From Mycolicibacterium sp. ND9-15 (GTDB lineage Bacteria; Actinomycetota; Actinomycetes; Mycobacteriales; Mycobacteriaceae), in contig NZ_CP142362.1 of assembly GCF_035918395.1 (NCBI RefSeq), forward strand, positions 99,501 through 163,500: 64,000 bases of DNA, written 5' to 3'. Both the position numbers and the translations under genes were made by a program. Below the pieces are notes generated by a model, which saw nothing but the letters and a program-made list of their open reading frames with translations, ran no database searches and had not been told where the DNA came from. Positions 16,338-25,591 of the stretch are shown in pieces (position 1 is the stretch's first letter; every line of letters starts with the position of its first letter).

Positions 16338-17798
16338 ATGGACGCGCTAGATGTGTCACGGTGGCAATTCGGGATCACCACCGTCTACCACTTCATCTTT
16401 GTTCCGCTGACCATCGGCCTGGCGCCGCTGATCGCCGCCATGCAGACGGCGTGGATGATCACCGACAACACCGCTTGGTACCGCCTGACCCGCTTTTTCG
16501 GCAAGCTGTTCCTGATCAACTTCGCTCTCGGCGTGGCCACCGGGGTGGTGCAGGAGTTCCAGTTCGGCATGAACTGGAGCGAGTATTCGCGGTTCGTCGG
16601 CGACATCTTCGGCGCCCCGTTGGCATTCGAGGGACTCGTCGCCTTCTTCGTCGAGTCCACCTTCATCGGGCTGTGGATCTTCGGCTGGGGCCGGTTGCCC
16701 CGCTGGCTACATCTGGCCTGCATCTGGATGGTCGCGCTCGCGGCGAACGCGTCGGCGTACTTCATCATCGCCGCGAACTCGTTCATGCAGCATCCGGTCG
16801 GCGCGGAGTTCAATCCGGAGACCGGGCGGGCCGAACTGAACAACTTCGCTGCGCTGCTGACGAACAACACCGCGATCTGGGCTTATCTGCACGTGATAGT
16901 GGCATCGTTCCTGACCGCCGGCACGTTCGTCGCCGGGGTGTGTGCCTGGTTGATGGTGCGATCGCACCGCAAGCCCGACGAGGCGACACTGGCGTCAAGC
17001 ATGTATCGCCCTGCCACCATCGCCAGCTGCCTGGTCGTGTTGGCGTCCTCGGTCGGACTGTTCTTCACCGGTGACGTGCAGGGCAAGCTGATGTTCTACC
17101 AGCAGCCGATGAAGATGGCCTCCGCAGAATCGTTGTGCCACACCGAAACCGATCCCAGGTTCTCGATCCTGACCGTCGGCACGCAAAACAACTGCGACAG
17201 CATCACTCAGGTCATCGACGTACCGTACGTGCTGCCGTTCCTCGCGGAGGGCACGTTCAGCGGCGTCACCCTCGAAGGGGTCGAGGATCTGCAGCGGCAG
17301 TACGAAGAGCGGTTCGGGCCCGGCAACTACCGACCCAATTTGTTCGTCACCTACTGGTCTTTCCGGGCCATGATCGGGCTGATGCTGGTTCCGGTCGCCT
17401 TCGCGCTCGTCGCGCTGTGGCTGACCCGGCGCGGCCGGATACCCACCCAGCGCTGGTTCGGCCGGTTCGGGATCGCCGCCATACCCACTCCGTTCCTGGC
17501 CAGTTCGGCGGGCTGGATCTTCACCGAGATGGGTCGGCAGCCGTGGGTGGTGGTACCCGCACCGGACGGCGACGACTTGGTCAGATTGACGGTGCAGGAA
17601 GGGGTTTCGGGCCACGCGGCCGGCATGGTGCTGTTCTCGCTCGCGGTGTTCACGCTGGTATACGGTGTGCTGGCGGTTATCTGGTTCTGGCTGATGCGTC
17701 GCTACGTGGTCCAGGGCCCGCAGGAGCACGACTCCGAACCGGCGCCGCCGACACCGCCGCACGACGACGACGTCGCCCCGCTCTCCTTCGCCTACTGA
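16338..17798 (+). CDS. cydA: Cytochrome bd ubiquinol/menaquinol oxidase subunit I
   Basis: A 486-residue membrane subunit carrying the three hemes and the quinol site of the high-affinity terminal oxidase. Marks in order: heme ligand His in 'GITTVYHFIFVPLTIGL' (about residue 18); the paired glutamates in 'FGAPLAFEGLVAFFVESTFIGLWIFGW'; and the 'GWIFTEMGRQPWVV' block. The Q-loop is short and has Cys267 and Cys286, which could form the disulfide I recall from mycobacterial bd structures. Start ATG 16338 follows GGGTCG. It is followed by cydB after 11 bp. Confidence 0.96.
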   Translation: MDALDVSRWQFGITTVYHFIFVPLTIGLAPLIAAMQTAWMITDNTAWYRLTRFFGKLFLINFALGVATGVVQEFQFGMNWSEYSRFVGDIFGAPLAFEGLVAFFVESTFIGLWIFGWGRLPRWLHLACIWMVALAANASAYFIIAANSFMQHPVGAEFNPETGRAELNNFAALLTNNTAIWAYLHVIVASFLTAGTFVAGVCAWLMVRSHRKPDEATLASSMYRPATIASCLVVLASSVGLFFTGDVQGKLMFYQQPMKMASAESLCHTETDPRFSILTVGTQNNCDSITQVIDVPYVLPFLAEGTFSGVTLEGVEDLQRQYEERFGPGNYRPNLFVTYWSFRAMIGLMLVPVAFALVALWLTRRGRIPTQRWFGRFGIAAIPTPFLASSAGWIFTEMGRQPWVVVPAPDGDDLVRLTVQEGVSGHAAGMVLFSLAVFTLVYGVLAVIWFWLMRRYVVQGPQEHDSEPAPPTPPHDDDVAPLSFAY

Positions 17799-17809
17799 GA
17801 GGAATTCCG

Positions 17810-18850
17810 GTGGGATTACAAGAGTTGTGGTTCGTCCTGATCGCCGCACTGTTCCTCGGGTTCCTGGTGCTGGAAGGCTTCGACTTCGGCGTCGGAATGC
17901 TGATGGCCCCGTTCGGGGCGGTCACAGAGGGCGATTCGGAACAGCGCCGCCGAGCCGCGTTGAACACCATCGGGCCGGTGTGGGACGCCAACGAGGTATG
18001 GCTGATCACCGCGGGCGCTTCGATGTTCGCGGCCTTCCCGAACTGGTATGCGTCGGTGTTCTCGGCGCTGTATCTGCCGTTGCTGGCCATCCTGTTCGGG
18101 ATGATTTTGCGGATCGTTGGCATCGAATGGCGCGGCAAGATCGACGACGAGCGGTGGCGCAACTGGGCCGACGCCGGCATCGCGATCGGCTCCTGGCTTC
18201 CGGCTGTGCTATGGGGGGTGGCGTTCGCCATCCTGTTGCGCGGTCTGCCCGTGGACGCCGAGGGACAGGTGCACCTGTCGATCGGCGATGTGATCAATGC
18301 CTACTCGCTGCTGGGCGGCCTGGCGACCGCCTCCCTGTTCGCTTTCTACGGCGCGGTGTTCATCTCGCTCAAGACGGCAGGTCCGGTGCGCGACGACGCG
18401 TTCCGGTTCGCGAAGTGGCTGTCGCTGCCGGTGATCGTGTTGGCGGGCGGCTTCGGGCTCTGGACCCAACTCAGCTATGGCACCGACTGGACCTGGCTGG
18501 CGCTGGGTATCGCGGTGGTCGCGTTGCTGGTCGCCGTCGGGCTGATGTGGGCGCGGCGTCGCGAGGGGTGGGCGTTCTTCAGCACCTTGCTGGTCGTCGC
18601 CGCGGTCACCGTGCTGATCTTCGGTTCGATGTATCCGAACCTACTGCCCTCGACGCTGAATCCGGACTGGAGCGTGACCATCTACAACGGTTCGTCAACG
18701 CCGTACACGCTGAAGATCATGTCGTGGGCAGCGCTCACGATTCTTCCTCTGGTGCTGGTCTATCAGGGGTGGACGTACTGGGTGTTCCGTAAGCGCATCA
18801 CCGCCGACGCGATACCCGCTTCCGTCGGCCTGTCGAGGCGTTCGTCCTGA
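17810..18850 (+). CDS. cydB: Cytochrome bd oxidase subunit II
   Basis: A 346-residue membrane partner of CydA. I use GTG 17810 (VGLQELWFVLIAALFLGFLVLEGFDFGVGML), which sits behind GAGAGGA; the longer open frame upstream is a shadow of cydA. Conserved pieces are 'EGFDFGVGML' near the N-terminus, 'RRAALNTIGPVWDANEVWLI' and 'LPLLAILFGMILRIVGIEWR'. About eight to nine membrane segments are visible, the usual number for CydB. It forms a respiratory operon with cydA and probably cydDC. Confidence 0.95.
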   Translation: MGLQELWFVLIAALFLGFLVLEGFDFGVGMLMAPFGAVTEGDSEQRRRAALNTIGPVWDANEVWLITAGASMFAAFPNWYASVFSALYLPLLAILFGMILRIVGIEWRGKIDDERWRNWADAGIAIGSWLPAVLWGVAFAILLRGLPVDAEGQVHLSIGDVINAYSLLGGLATASLFAFYGAVFISLKTAGPVRDDAFRFAKWLSLPVIVLAGGFGLWTQLSYGTDWTWLALGIAVVALLVAVGLMWARRREGWAFFSTLLVVAAVTVLIFGSMYPNLLPSTLNPDWSVTIYNGSSTPYTLKIMSWAALTILPLVLVYQGWTYWVFRKRITADAIPASVGLSRRSS

Positions 18851-18873
18851 ACCTTTGGCGCGCCTCCCCGCCG

Positions 18874-20424
18874 ATGCGACGCTATCTGGTCGCATCGGTG
18901 ATCTGCGGCGTGGCCATCGCCGCCGCCACGATCGCGGCGGCGGTGGTGCTGGCCCAGATCGTCGCCGGGATCGTCACCGATCCCGACACGCGCCATCTCG
19001 GGCACTGGGCAGGTTCGCTTGCACTTGTGCTGGCGCTGTGGGCAATCCGCACCCTGGCGCACTGGTACCAGGGTCGGCTCGCATCGACCGGTGCAACCCA
19101 GGTCATCGCTGACCTGGGAGGCCAGGTGCTGCACGCGGTCACCGCGCTGCCGCCGCGACTGATAGCGGTCGAACGCGGCAGCGCGGCGGCGTTGATCACC
19201 CGTGGACTGGACGGGTTACGGCCGTTCCTCACCGCCTATCTGCCCGCGGTGTTCCTGGCGGGCATCCTGACCCCGGCGGCGGTGCTGGTGATCGCCGCCG
19301 TCGACTGGCGCTCGGCGCTCATCGTGCTGGTCGCGCTGCCGCTCATCCCGGTGTTCATGGTGCTGATCGGCTTGCTGACCAAGGAACGTTCCGAGGCCGC
19401 GCTGGCCGCGATGACCACACTGCAGTCGCGGCTGCTCGACCTGGTGGCCGGGATCCCGACGCTGCGGGCGTTGGGACGAGTCGAGGGTTCGGCCGCCCGT
19501 ATCGCCGAACTGGCTGCCGCACATCGGCGTTCGGCGATGGCGACGTTGCGGATCGCCTTCCTTTCCGCACTGGTGCTCGAACTCCTGGCCACGTTGGGCG
19601 TCGCGCTGGTGGCGGTCGGCGTCGGGCTGCGCCTGGTCTTCGGCGAGATGACACTGAGCGCAGGGCTGACCGCACTGCTGCTCGCGCCGGAGGTGTTCTG
19701 GCCGCTGCGCCGCGTAGGGGTGGAGTTCCATGCCGCCCAGGACGGCAGAACCGCAGCCGACGCCGCGCTCCGGCTCATCGACACGCTGCCACGGCCGCGC
19801 CCGGGAACCGGGACCGTCCGGGCTGAGGGCGCCACCATCCGCCTCGGGGCGCTCGACGCGGATGTGGAGCCGGGTCGGGTGACCGTGCTGACCGGCTCCA
19901 ACGGTGCCGGCAAGACCACGCTGCTGCACACGATGCTCGGACTGCATCAGGGACAGGTTTCGGTCGACGGAATCGATGTCGGCGACCTCGACCTGCCGGC
20001 GTGGTGGCGCCAGGTCTCGTGGCTGCCGCACCGTCCGGTGCTGGTTCCGGGCAGCGTGCGTCACAACCTCGAGCTGTTCGGCCCCCTGCCTGATCTCGAC
20101 GCTGCCTGCCGGGCAACAGGTTTCGACGAAGTGCTCGCGACACTCCCGGACGGTCTGGACACCGTGCTCGGTCGCGACGGCACAGGGTTGTCGCTTGGCC
20201 AGCGTCAGCGCCTCGGGCTGGCGCGGACGCTGGGCTCGGCGGCGCCGGTGCTGCTTCTCGATGAACCGACGTCACACCTCGACGCGGCAATGGAAGCGCG
20301 CGTCCTCGACGCGATCGTCGGGCGGGCGCGCGCCGGCGCCACCGTGCTGGTCGTCGGCCACCGCGATCCGGTGTGCGCGATCGGCGATCGGGTTCTCTCG
20401 CTGGGGAATCTGGTCGATGCGTGA
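18874..20424 (+). CDS. cydD: Thiol reductant ABC exporter subunit CydD
   Basis: A 516-residue half-transporter needed with CydC for cytochrome bd assembly; the family is reported to export glutathione or cysteine, and mycobacteria would use other thiols. Six membrane segments cover about 1-300. The ATPase follows with Walker A 'LTGSNGAGKTT', signature 'LSLGQRQRLGLARTL' (LSLGQ rather than LSGGQ) and Walker B 'VLLLDEPTSHLD'. The first ATG (18874) is used; the frame is open for ten more codons back to cydB but offers no better start. It overlaps cydC by 8 bp. Confidence 0.93.
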   Translation: MRRYLVASVICGVAIAAATIAAAVVLAQIVAGIVTDPDTRHLGHWAGSLALVLALWAIRTLAHWYQGRLASTGATQVIADLGGQVLHAVTALPPRLIAVERGSAAALITRGLDGLRPFLTAYLPAVFLAGILTPAAVLVIAAVDWRSALIVLVALPLIPVFMVLIGLLTKERSEAALAAMTTLQSRLLDLVAGIPTLRALGRVEGSAARIAELAAAHRRSAMATLRIAFLSALVLELLATLGVALVAVGVGLRLVFGEMTLSAGLTALLLAPEVFWPLRRVGVEFHAAQDGRTAADAALRLIDTLPRPRPGTGTVRAEGATIRLGALDADVEPGRVTVLTGSNGAGKTTLLHTMLGLHQGQVSVDGIDVGDLDLPAWWRQVSWLPHRPVLVPGSVRHNLELFGPLPDLDAACRATGFDEVLATLPDGLDTVLGRDGTGLSLGQRQRLGLARTLGSAAPVLLLDEPTSHLDAAMEARVLDAIVGRARAGATVLVVGHRDPVCAIGDRVLSLGNLVDA

Positions 20425-21907
20425 GCTGCTGAGGCCTCGACTGGGGCGATTGTCGCTCGCAGTCCTGCTGGGTGTGCTGTCGCTGGGCAGCGCGCTGGCG
20501 CTGGCCGCGGTCTCGGCATGGCTGATCACCAGGGCGTGGCAGATGCCACCGGTTCTGGACCTCACCGTCGCGGTGGTGGCGGTTCGTGCGCTCGGCATTT
20601 CCCGTGGGGTGCTGGGGTACTGCCAACGGCTGGCATCGCACGACACCGCGCTGCGTTCGGCGGCCGACACCCGCGAAACGCTGTATCGCCGGCTGGCCGA
20701 AGCGCCTGCCGACACCGCAATGCGGATGCCGAGCGGCGAGCTGGTCGCCCGGATCGGCGCGTCGGTCGACGACCTCGCCGACGTGGTGGTGCGTGCGGTG
20801 CTGCCGATCGCCGTGGCGGCCCTGCTCGCAGCGGCCGCGGTTGTCGGGATCGGCGTCATCTCCGTCGAGGCGGCGGTCGTCCTGGCCCTTTGCCTGTTGA
20901 TCGCGGGCGTCGTCGCACCATCGGTGGCCGCTCACGCCGCTGCGGCAACTGAAGCCGTTGCCGTCCAACATCATTCGGGTCGAGACGTGGCGGTGATGCT
21001 CGCCCTCGAGCATGCGCCGGAGCTCCGCGTCAGCGGCCGCCTCGACGCGGTCATCGCCGAGGCCGACCGAAGACAGCGCGACTGGGGCCGGGCGACGGAC
21101 CGGGCGACCGCCCCCGCCGCGGTGGCCGCCGCGGCCTCGACGGCGGCGATCGGCGTCAGCGTATTCGGCGCCGTGGTGGCGGCGATCGCGATCGCCGACT
21201 CGGTCGCACCGACGACCCTTGCGATCCTGATGCTGTTGCCACTGTCGGCGTTCGAAGCGACCGCTGCCCTGCCGGCGGCCGCCGTGCAGCTCACCAGGTC
21301 TCGCATCGCCGCCCGCCGGCTCGCCGAACTCACCGCGCCGATCGACTCGCCACGAAACCGGCCGCCGGCTCCCGACGTCACACTCGCCGCCGGCGACCGG
21401 CTCGCAATCCTGGGCCCCAGCGGGTCGGGCAAGACCACGCTGTTGTTGTCGATCGCCGAAACCCGGCCGACTGCAGTCTTTTTCGCAGAAGACGCCCATC
21501 TGTTCGCCACCACGGTACGGGACAACATGTTGGTGGCCCGCGGCGATGCCAACGATGACGAGATCCGAATCACGCTGCGGCGCGTCGGTCTTGGCGACTG
21601 GCTCGACGCGCTGCCGGACGGGTTGTCGACAGTGCTGGCCGGCGGGGCGGCCGCCGTATCCGCCGGGCAGCGCAGGCGACTCCTGTTGGCGCGCGCCCTA
21701 CTCTGCCCGGCGGCGACGGTGCTGCTCGATGAACCGACCGAACACCTCGACGCCGCCGACGGCAGCCAGATCCTGACCGAACTGCTCACGCCCGGCGGCC
21801 TTTTCCCCGCCGACCGCACGGTCGTCGTCGCCACCCATCATCTGCCGGCTCGGCTTGAGTGTCCTACCCTCATTCTCGCTGCTCGCGGAGTAACCTCCTC
21901 CGCATGA
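20417..21907 (+). CDS. cydC: Thiol reductant ABC exporter subunit CydC
   Basis: A 496-residue partner of CydD, starting at the ATG inside the last codons of cydD (ATGCGTGA). Six membrane segments precede a compact ATPase. Walker A is 'ILGPSGSGKTT', and the signature is degenerate, 'AVSAGQRRRLLLARAL'. Walker B is 'TVLLDEPTEHLD', with the switch His in 'VVVATHHLP'. The nucleotide domain is short, lacking much of the usual region between Walker A and the signature. Separate cydC and cydD genes, rather than a fusion, are seen here. Confidence 0.92.
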   Translation: MRELLRPRLGRLSLAVLLGVLSLGSALALAAVSAWLITRAWQMPPVLDLTVAVVAVRALGISRGVLGYCQRLASHDTALRSAADTRETLYRRLAEAPADTAMRMPSGELVARIGASVDDLADVVVRAVLPIAVAALLAAAAVVGIGVISVEAAVVLALCLLIAGVVAPSVAAHAAAATEAVAVQHHSGRDVAVMLALEHAPELRVSGRLDAVIAEADRRQRDWGRATDRATAPAAVAAAASTAAIGVSVFGAVVAAIAIADSVAPTTLAILMLLPLSAFEATAALPAAAVQLTRSRIAARRLAELTAPIDSPRNRPPAPDVTLAAGDRLAILGPSGSGKTTLLLSIAETRPTAVFFAEDAHLFATTVRDNMLVARGDANDDEIRITLRRVGLGDWLDALPDGLSTVLAGGAAAVSAGQRRRLLLARALLCPAATVLLDEPTEHLDAADGSQILTELLTPGGLFPADRTVVVATHHLPARLECPTLILAARGVTSSA

Positions 21908-22434
21908 GCGAACCGGACCAGCCCGAGACGCCGTCGCAAACACCTCCGTCTCCCCCACCGCCGCAGCAGCCCCCACCGCCGCAGCAGCCGCAGTACGGGG
22001 CCTACCCGGGCAGCTATCCCCCGCCGCCACCGCCCGGTTACGCGTACCCGCCGCCGCCAACCGCTCCCAAGAACGGCATCGGCATCGCGGCCCTGGTGGT
22101 CGCGATCATCGCGCTGCTGTCCGCGTTCGGCGGCGTCGTGCTCGGCGTCGTCGCGGTGATCCTTGGCTTCATCGGCTGGCGCAGGGCCAAGCGTGGCGAA
22201 GCCACCAACGGCGGCGTCGCCATGGCCGGCATCGTGCTCGGCTTTTTGAGCATCATCGAAGCGATCGTGGTCATCTGGCTGGTCGTCTGGGGTTTCAACG
22301 AGGCGGGCGGCACCGATTACATCGACTGCATATCGCGCGCGGGCAATGACCGAGACGCCAGGGAGCAGTGCGCCGACGAATTCCAGCAACGCGTCGAGGA
22401 CCAGTTCTCGGTCACCCTGACACCGATCCCCTAG
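21904..22434 (+). CDS. DUF4190 membrane protein with Pro/Tyr-rich N-terminus
   Basis: A 176-residue protein from the ATG overlapping the cydC stop (ATGA). Residues 1-55 are rich in Pro, Gln, Gly and Tyr and likely disordered in the cytoplasm. Two membrane segments follow in the DUF4190 pattern ('GIGIAALVVAIIALLSAFGGVVLGVVAVILGFIGWRRAKRGE' and 'GGVAMAGIVLGFLSIIEAIVVIW'). A C-terminal 45-residue tail contains two cysteines (IDCISRAG, EQCADEF). Function unknown. The stop shares the palindrome CTAG with the convergent tesB stop. Confidence 0.8.
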   Translation: MSEPDQPETPSQTPPSPPPPQQPPPPQQPQYGAYPGSYPPPPPPGYAYPPPPTAPKNGIGIAALVVAIIALLSAFGGVVLGVVAVILGFIGWRRAKRGEATNGGVAMAGIVLGFLSIIEAIVVIWLVVWGFNEAGGTDYIDCISRAGNDRDAREQCADEFQQRVEDQFSVTLTPIP

Positions 22435-23306
22435 TCAGCGGGACGGGGCGGGAAGTACTTGACAATCCCTTCCTGCACCACGGTGGCGATCGGCAGGCCG
22501 GAACGGTCGAAGAAGTGCCCGACGCCCAGGCCGCGGGAGTCGGCGGCCACCGGTGAGGCCGTGGAGTACAGCAGCCAGTCGTCGAAGCGCACGGGGCGGT
22601 GGAACCAGACCGAATGGTTGGCGGTGACCGCGAAGATCCGGTCGTAGCCCCACGACAGGCCGTGCGTAGTGATGATCGAGTCGAGGACCGTGGTGTCCGA
22701 CGAGTAGACCAGCGCGGCCGCGTGCAACACCGGGTCCTCCGGCATCGGTCCCAGCGCCGTCATCCAGACCCGGTTGTGCGTGAGCTTGTCTCCCTTGTCG
22801 CGCATCACCCAGCTCGGATCGTTCGTGTAGCGCCAGTCGATCGGGCGCAGCGCGTTGACGAAATGCGGGACGACATCCTCATAACCGCGCAGCAGCTCGT
22901 CCACCGGCGGTACCGACTGCGGATCAGGCAGGTCCGGCGGCGTGATGCCGTGCTCCAGGCTGTGGCCGCCGGACAGGAAAGACACCATCGCGGTGGTCAG
23001 CAGCTGACCGTCCTGCATCACGTCGACACGACGGTTGGCGAAGCGACGCTCGTCGCGCAGCCGCACGACGTGGAACTCGAGATCCTTCTTCGGGTCGCCA
23101 CCGGCGATGAAATGAGCCGACAGCGCGCTCGGCGGCGTCGGATGCTTGAGGCTGCGGCTGGCCGCCACGAACGACTGGGCCATCATCTGGCCGCCGAAGG
23201 TGCGCACCGGGTTCCTGCTGGGATGCGAGCCGACGTAGATGTCGTCGTCGGTCTGGCGGAGGTGAAGTATCGCGAGCAGCTCGTCGAAGTCCGCTGACCC
23301 TGACAC
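22431..23306 (-). CDS. tesB: Acyl-CoA thioesterase II (TesB family)
   Basis: A 291-residue double-hotdog enzyme that hydrolyses acyl-CoA to free acid and CoA. GTG 23306 is chosen because a strong GGGAGGA lies just upstream. Recognisable parts are 'PVRTFGGQMMAQSFVAASRSL', 'SLHAHF'-like 'LSAHFIAGGDPKKDLEFHVVRLRDERRFANRRVDVMQ', and the second half 'WMTALGPMPEDPVLHAAALVYSSDTTVLDSI' with 'HSVWFHRPVRFDDWLLY'. It lies 13 bp after pyk and may be co-transcribed. In M. tuberculosis tesB1 is also next to pykA. Confidence 0.9.
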   Translation of the reverse strand: MSGSADFDELLAILHLRQTDDDIYVGSHPSRNPVRTFGGQMMAQSFVAASRSLKHPTPPSALSAHFIAGGDPKKDLEFHVVRLRDERRFANRRVDVMQDGQLLTTAMVSFLSGGHSLEHGITPPDLPDPQSVPPVDELLRGYEDVVPHFVNALRPIDWRYTNDPSWVMRDKGDKLTHNRVWMTALGPMPEDPVLHAAALVYSSDTTVLDSIITTHGLSWGYDRIFAVTANHSVWFHRPVRFDDWLLYSTASPVAADSRGLGVGHFFDRSGLPIATVVQEGIVKYFPPRPAD

Positions 23307-23319
23307 TCCGATCCTCCCG

Positions 23320-24738
23320 TTAAACGTCGTCCTCCCCGATCCGGTGCACATGGATCAGATTCGTGGAGCCTACTGTGCCCGGTGGGATGCCGGCGATGAC
23401 GACCACCAGGTCGCCGCGCCGGTAACGGCCGAGTTCCAACAGGCACTTGTCGACCTGACGGATCATCCCGTCCGTGGTTTGGATGTGCGGCACGATGAAT
23501 GTCTCGGTGCCCCAGCTCAGCGCCAGCTGGCTGCGCACCTCCGGCAGCGCGGTGAACGCCAGCAGCGGCAGCGGCGTGTGCAACCGCGCCACCCTGCGCA
23601 CCGTGTCACCCGACTGGGTGTAGGCCACCAACGCCTTGGCGTCGAGGCGCTCACCGATATCGCGGGCGGCGTATGAGATGACGCCACGCTTCGTGCGGGG
23701 CACATGCGTCAGTGGCGGCGCCGCCACCGAATTCTCCTCGACCGCCTCGATGATGCGGGCCATCGTCTTGACGGTTTCGAGCGGATACTTGCCGACGGAC
23801 GTCTCGCCGGACAGCATCACCGCATCGGTGCCGTCGAGGATCGCGTTGGCGACGTCGGATGCCTCAGCCCGAGTGGGTCGGGAGCTATCGATCATCGACT
23901 CCAGCATCTGAGTGGCGACGATGACGGGTTTGGCGTTCTCCCTTGCCATTTGGATCGCACGCTTCTGTACCAGAGGGACTTCCTCCAGCGGCAGCTCCAC
24001 GCCGAGGTCGCCGCGGGCGACCATGATGGCGTCGAAAGCCAGCACGACGGCCTCGAGGTTGTCTATGGCTTCGGGCTTTTCGAGCTTGGCGATGACGGGC
24101 ACGCGCCGGCCAAGGCGATCCATCACCTCGTGCACGAGTTCGATGTCGGCGGGTGAGCGCACGAACGACAGTGCGACGAAGTCCACCCCGAGACGCAGGG
24201 CGAACTCGAGGTCGTCGACATCCTTGTCGGAAAGCGCCGGAGCGGACACGTTCATCCCGGGCAGCGACATGCCCTTGTTGTTGCTGACCGGTCCGCCCTC
24301 GGTGACCGTGCAGATGACGTCGTTGCCGTCGATTCTCTCGACGACCAAGCCGACGTTGCCGTCGTCGACAAGTACCCGGTCACCGGCGGTGGCGTCCTGG
24401 GCCAGGCGCTTATAAGTGGTGGACACCCGATCCGGAGTGCCCTCGACGTCATCGACGGTGATGCGCACCGTCTCTCCGGCGGCCCAGAAGGTGGGTCCGT
24501 CCTTGAATCGGCCAAGCCGGATTTTGGGGCCTTGGAGGTCGGCGAGGATGCCGACCGCGTGGCCGGTGGCGTCCGATGCCGCCCGGACACGTTTGTAATT
24601 GGCTTCGTGGTCGGCGTAATCGCCATGGCTGAAGTTGAGGCGAGCGACGTCCATTCCCGCCACGACCAGCGCACGGACAGCGTCATCGGTCGCGGTGGCC
24701 GGACCGAGGGTGCAGACGATCTTTCCGCGTCTATTCAC
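23320..24738 (-). CDS. pyk: Pyruvate kinase
   Basis: A 472-residue glycolytic enzyme converting phosphoenolpyruvate and ADP to pyruvate and ATP. The full domain order is present. The barrel begins 'MNRRGKIVCTLGPAT' and includes 'ARLNFSHG'; the B domain runs from about 70 to 165. The catalytic signature is 'VPVIAKLEKPEAIDNL' and the K+/metal region is 'IMVARGDLGVELP'. 'VATQMLESMIDSSRPTRAEASDVANAILDGTDAVMLSGET' follows, then the C-terminal domain. Length and motifs are standard for mycobacterial PykA. Confidence 0.96.
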   Translation of the reverse strand: MNRRGKIVCTLGPATATDDAVRALVVAGMDVARLNFSHGDYADHEANYKRVRAASDATGHAVGILADLQGPKIRLGRFKDGPTFWAAGETVRITVDDVEGTPDRVSTTYKRLAQDATAGDRVLVDDGNVGLVVERIDGNDVICTVTEGGPVSNNKGMSLPGMNVSAPALSDKDVDDLEFALRLGVDFVALSFVRSPADIELVHEVMDRLGRRVPVIAKLEKPEAIDNLEAVVLAFDAIMVARGDLGVELPLEEVPLVQKRAIQMARENAKPVIVATQMLESMIDSSRPTRAEASDVANAILDGTDAVMLSGETSVGKYPLETVKTMARIIEAVEENSVAAPPLTHVPRTKRGVISYAARDIGERLDAKALVAYTQSGDTVRRVARLHTPLPLLAFTALPEVRSQLALSWGTETFIVPHIQTTDGMIRQVDKCLLELGRYRRGDLVVVIAGIPPGTVGSTNLIHVHRIGEDDV

Positions 24739-25011
24739 GACACTCGAGCATAGTCGTTATCGATTCAGACGACGGCCAGCGAAAACGCACCTGGGGACAT
24801 CGCAGCGGGCAGATCCGACTCCCCGCCAATCTCCATCGGCTCGCCGACCGGGGCGACGACGCGACGACCGCTCGCGACCACATTCGGCCTTCACCTCGGC
24901 GATCTCGAGCGCCCTCCGGGGGCCTCGCTCGTCACCGATGAACCGCTGTACCGCAAGAGCCGCAGCACTATCGGCCACGTCGCACCCACTTCGGTCTCGG
25001 TGTCGAATCAC

Positions 25012-25146
25012 GTTCCGTCCGCGCGCATCTGAGCCAGCCGCTGATTCAGCGTCGCCTTTTCCAGCCGGTATTCGGAGATGCCGTAGCGCACGCGGTCGTC
25101 GGGTTCGTAGATGGTGAGCTCGTGACCTGCCGGCCCCGGGACTGCA
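25012..25146 (-). pseudogene. Decayed gltD-like fragment in the pyk upstream region
   Basis: The 442 bp from 24739 to 25180 carry no intact gene. Within them the minus strand reads GPAGHELTIYEPDDRVRYG, then ISEYRLEKATLNQRLAQMRADGT, then a stop. This looks like the FAD/NAD-binding start of the glutamate synthase small subunit, with in-frame gaps where the family has the helix after GPAG and the GGLL before RYG. No start codon context or downstream domain survives; the rest of the gap shows nothing recognisable. I recall a gltBD pair beside pyk in M. smegmatis, which would explain a deletion relic here. Confidence 0.55.
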
Positions 25147-25180
25147 CCCAACCCCGCACTCGTATCGGCGCGGCGCGGGC

Positions 25181-25591
25181 TCACCCGTCGAGAATCGTGG
25201 GAACCAGCGGGAATCCAGGGAGGTTGCGCACCACCGTCCAGGTCAAGGCCGAGGCGATGATCACGATGACGACCGGTGTGTTCATCAACGGTTTATGTTG
25301 TCGCCACCGAACAAGAAGCCATGTCAGCAATAGCGGAAGCCCGATGAGCAGGTACACATTGTCGACCACAGCGGCGGCGAGGTCGCCATGCAGCAGGTCG
25401 TGCGTCATTCGCAGGCCACCGCAGGCGGGGCAGTTCAGTCCGGTGACTGCCTTGAAGGGGCAAGCAAGGAAAACGGAGGCCGGGCGGTGCGGGTCGGCGA
25501 TGCCGATGTAGGCCAATGCGCCAGCCAGCAGAGCGCCGGTGCCGAGCGCACCGTACAGCTGTCTGCGGTTCGTACCCGTGCTAGGTGCCAT
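25181..25591 (-). CDS. DUF2752 small membrane protein
   Basis: A 136-residue protein from ATG 25591; the open frame upstream overlaps the TM2 gene. It shows the family hallmark 'CPFKAVTGLNCPACGGLRMTHDLLHGD', that is CP-x-TG-x2-CP-x-CGG-x-R, between a first membrane segment (about 12-30) and two more (about 75-95 and 105-125). The family function is unknown; the cysteine pattern suggests a metal site or redox pair at the membrane face. It starts 11 bp before the end of the TM2 gene and likely shares its transcript. Confidence 0.85.
   Translation of the reverse strand: MAPSTGTNRRQLYGALGTGALLAGALAYIGIADPHRPASVFLACPFKAVTGLNCPACGGLRMTHDLLHGDLAAAVVDNVYLLIGLPLLLTWLLVRWRQHKPLMNTPVVIVIIASALTWTVVRNLPGFPLVPTILDG

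Noticed and set aside
19216..21499. Large minus-strand open frames opposite cydD and cydC
   Set aside because: Arg/His/Gly-rich shadow translations with no domain; the sense strand encodes complete ABC exporters.
24757..25011. 84-residue open frame on the minus strand in the pyk upstream gap
   Set aside because: No ribosome site or recognisable domain, and the composition is that of random GC-rich translation; treated as part of the decayed region.
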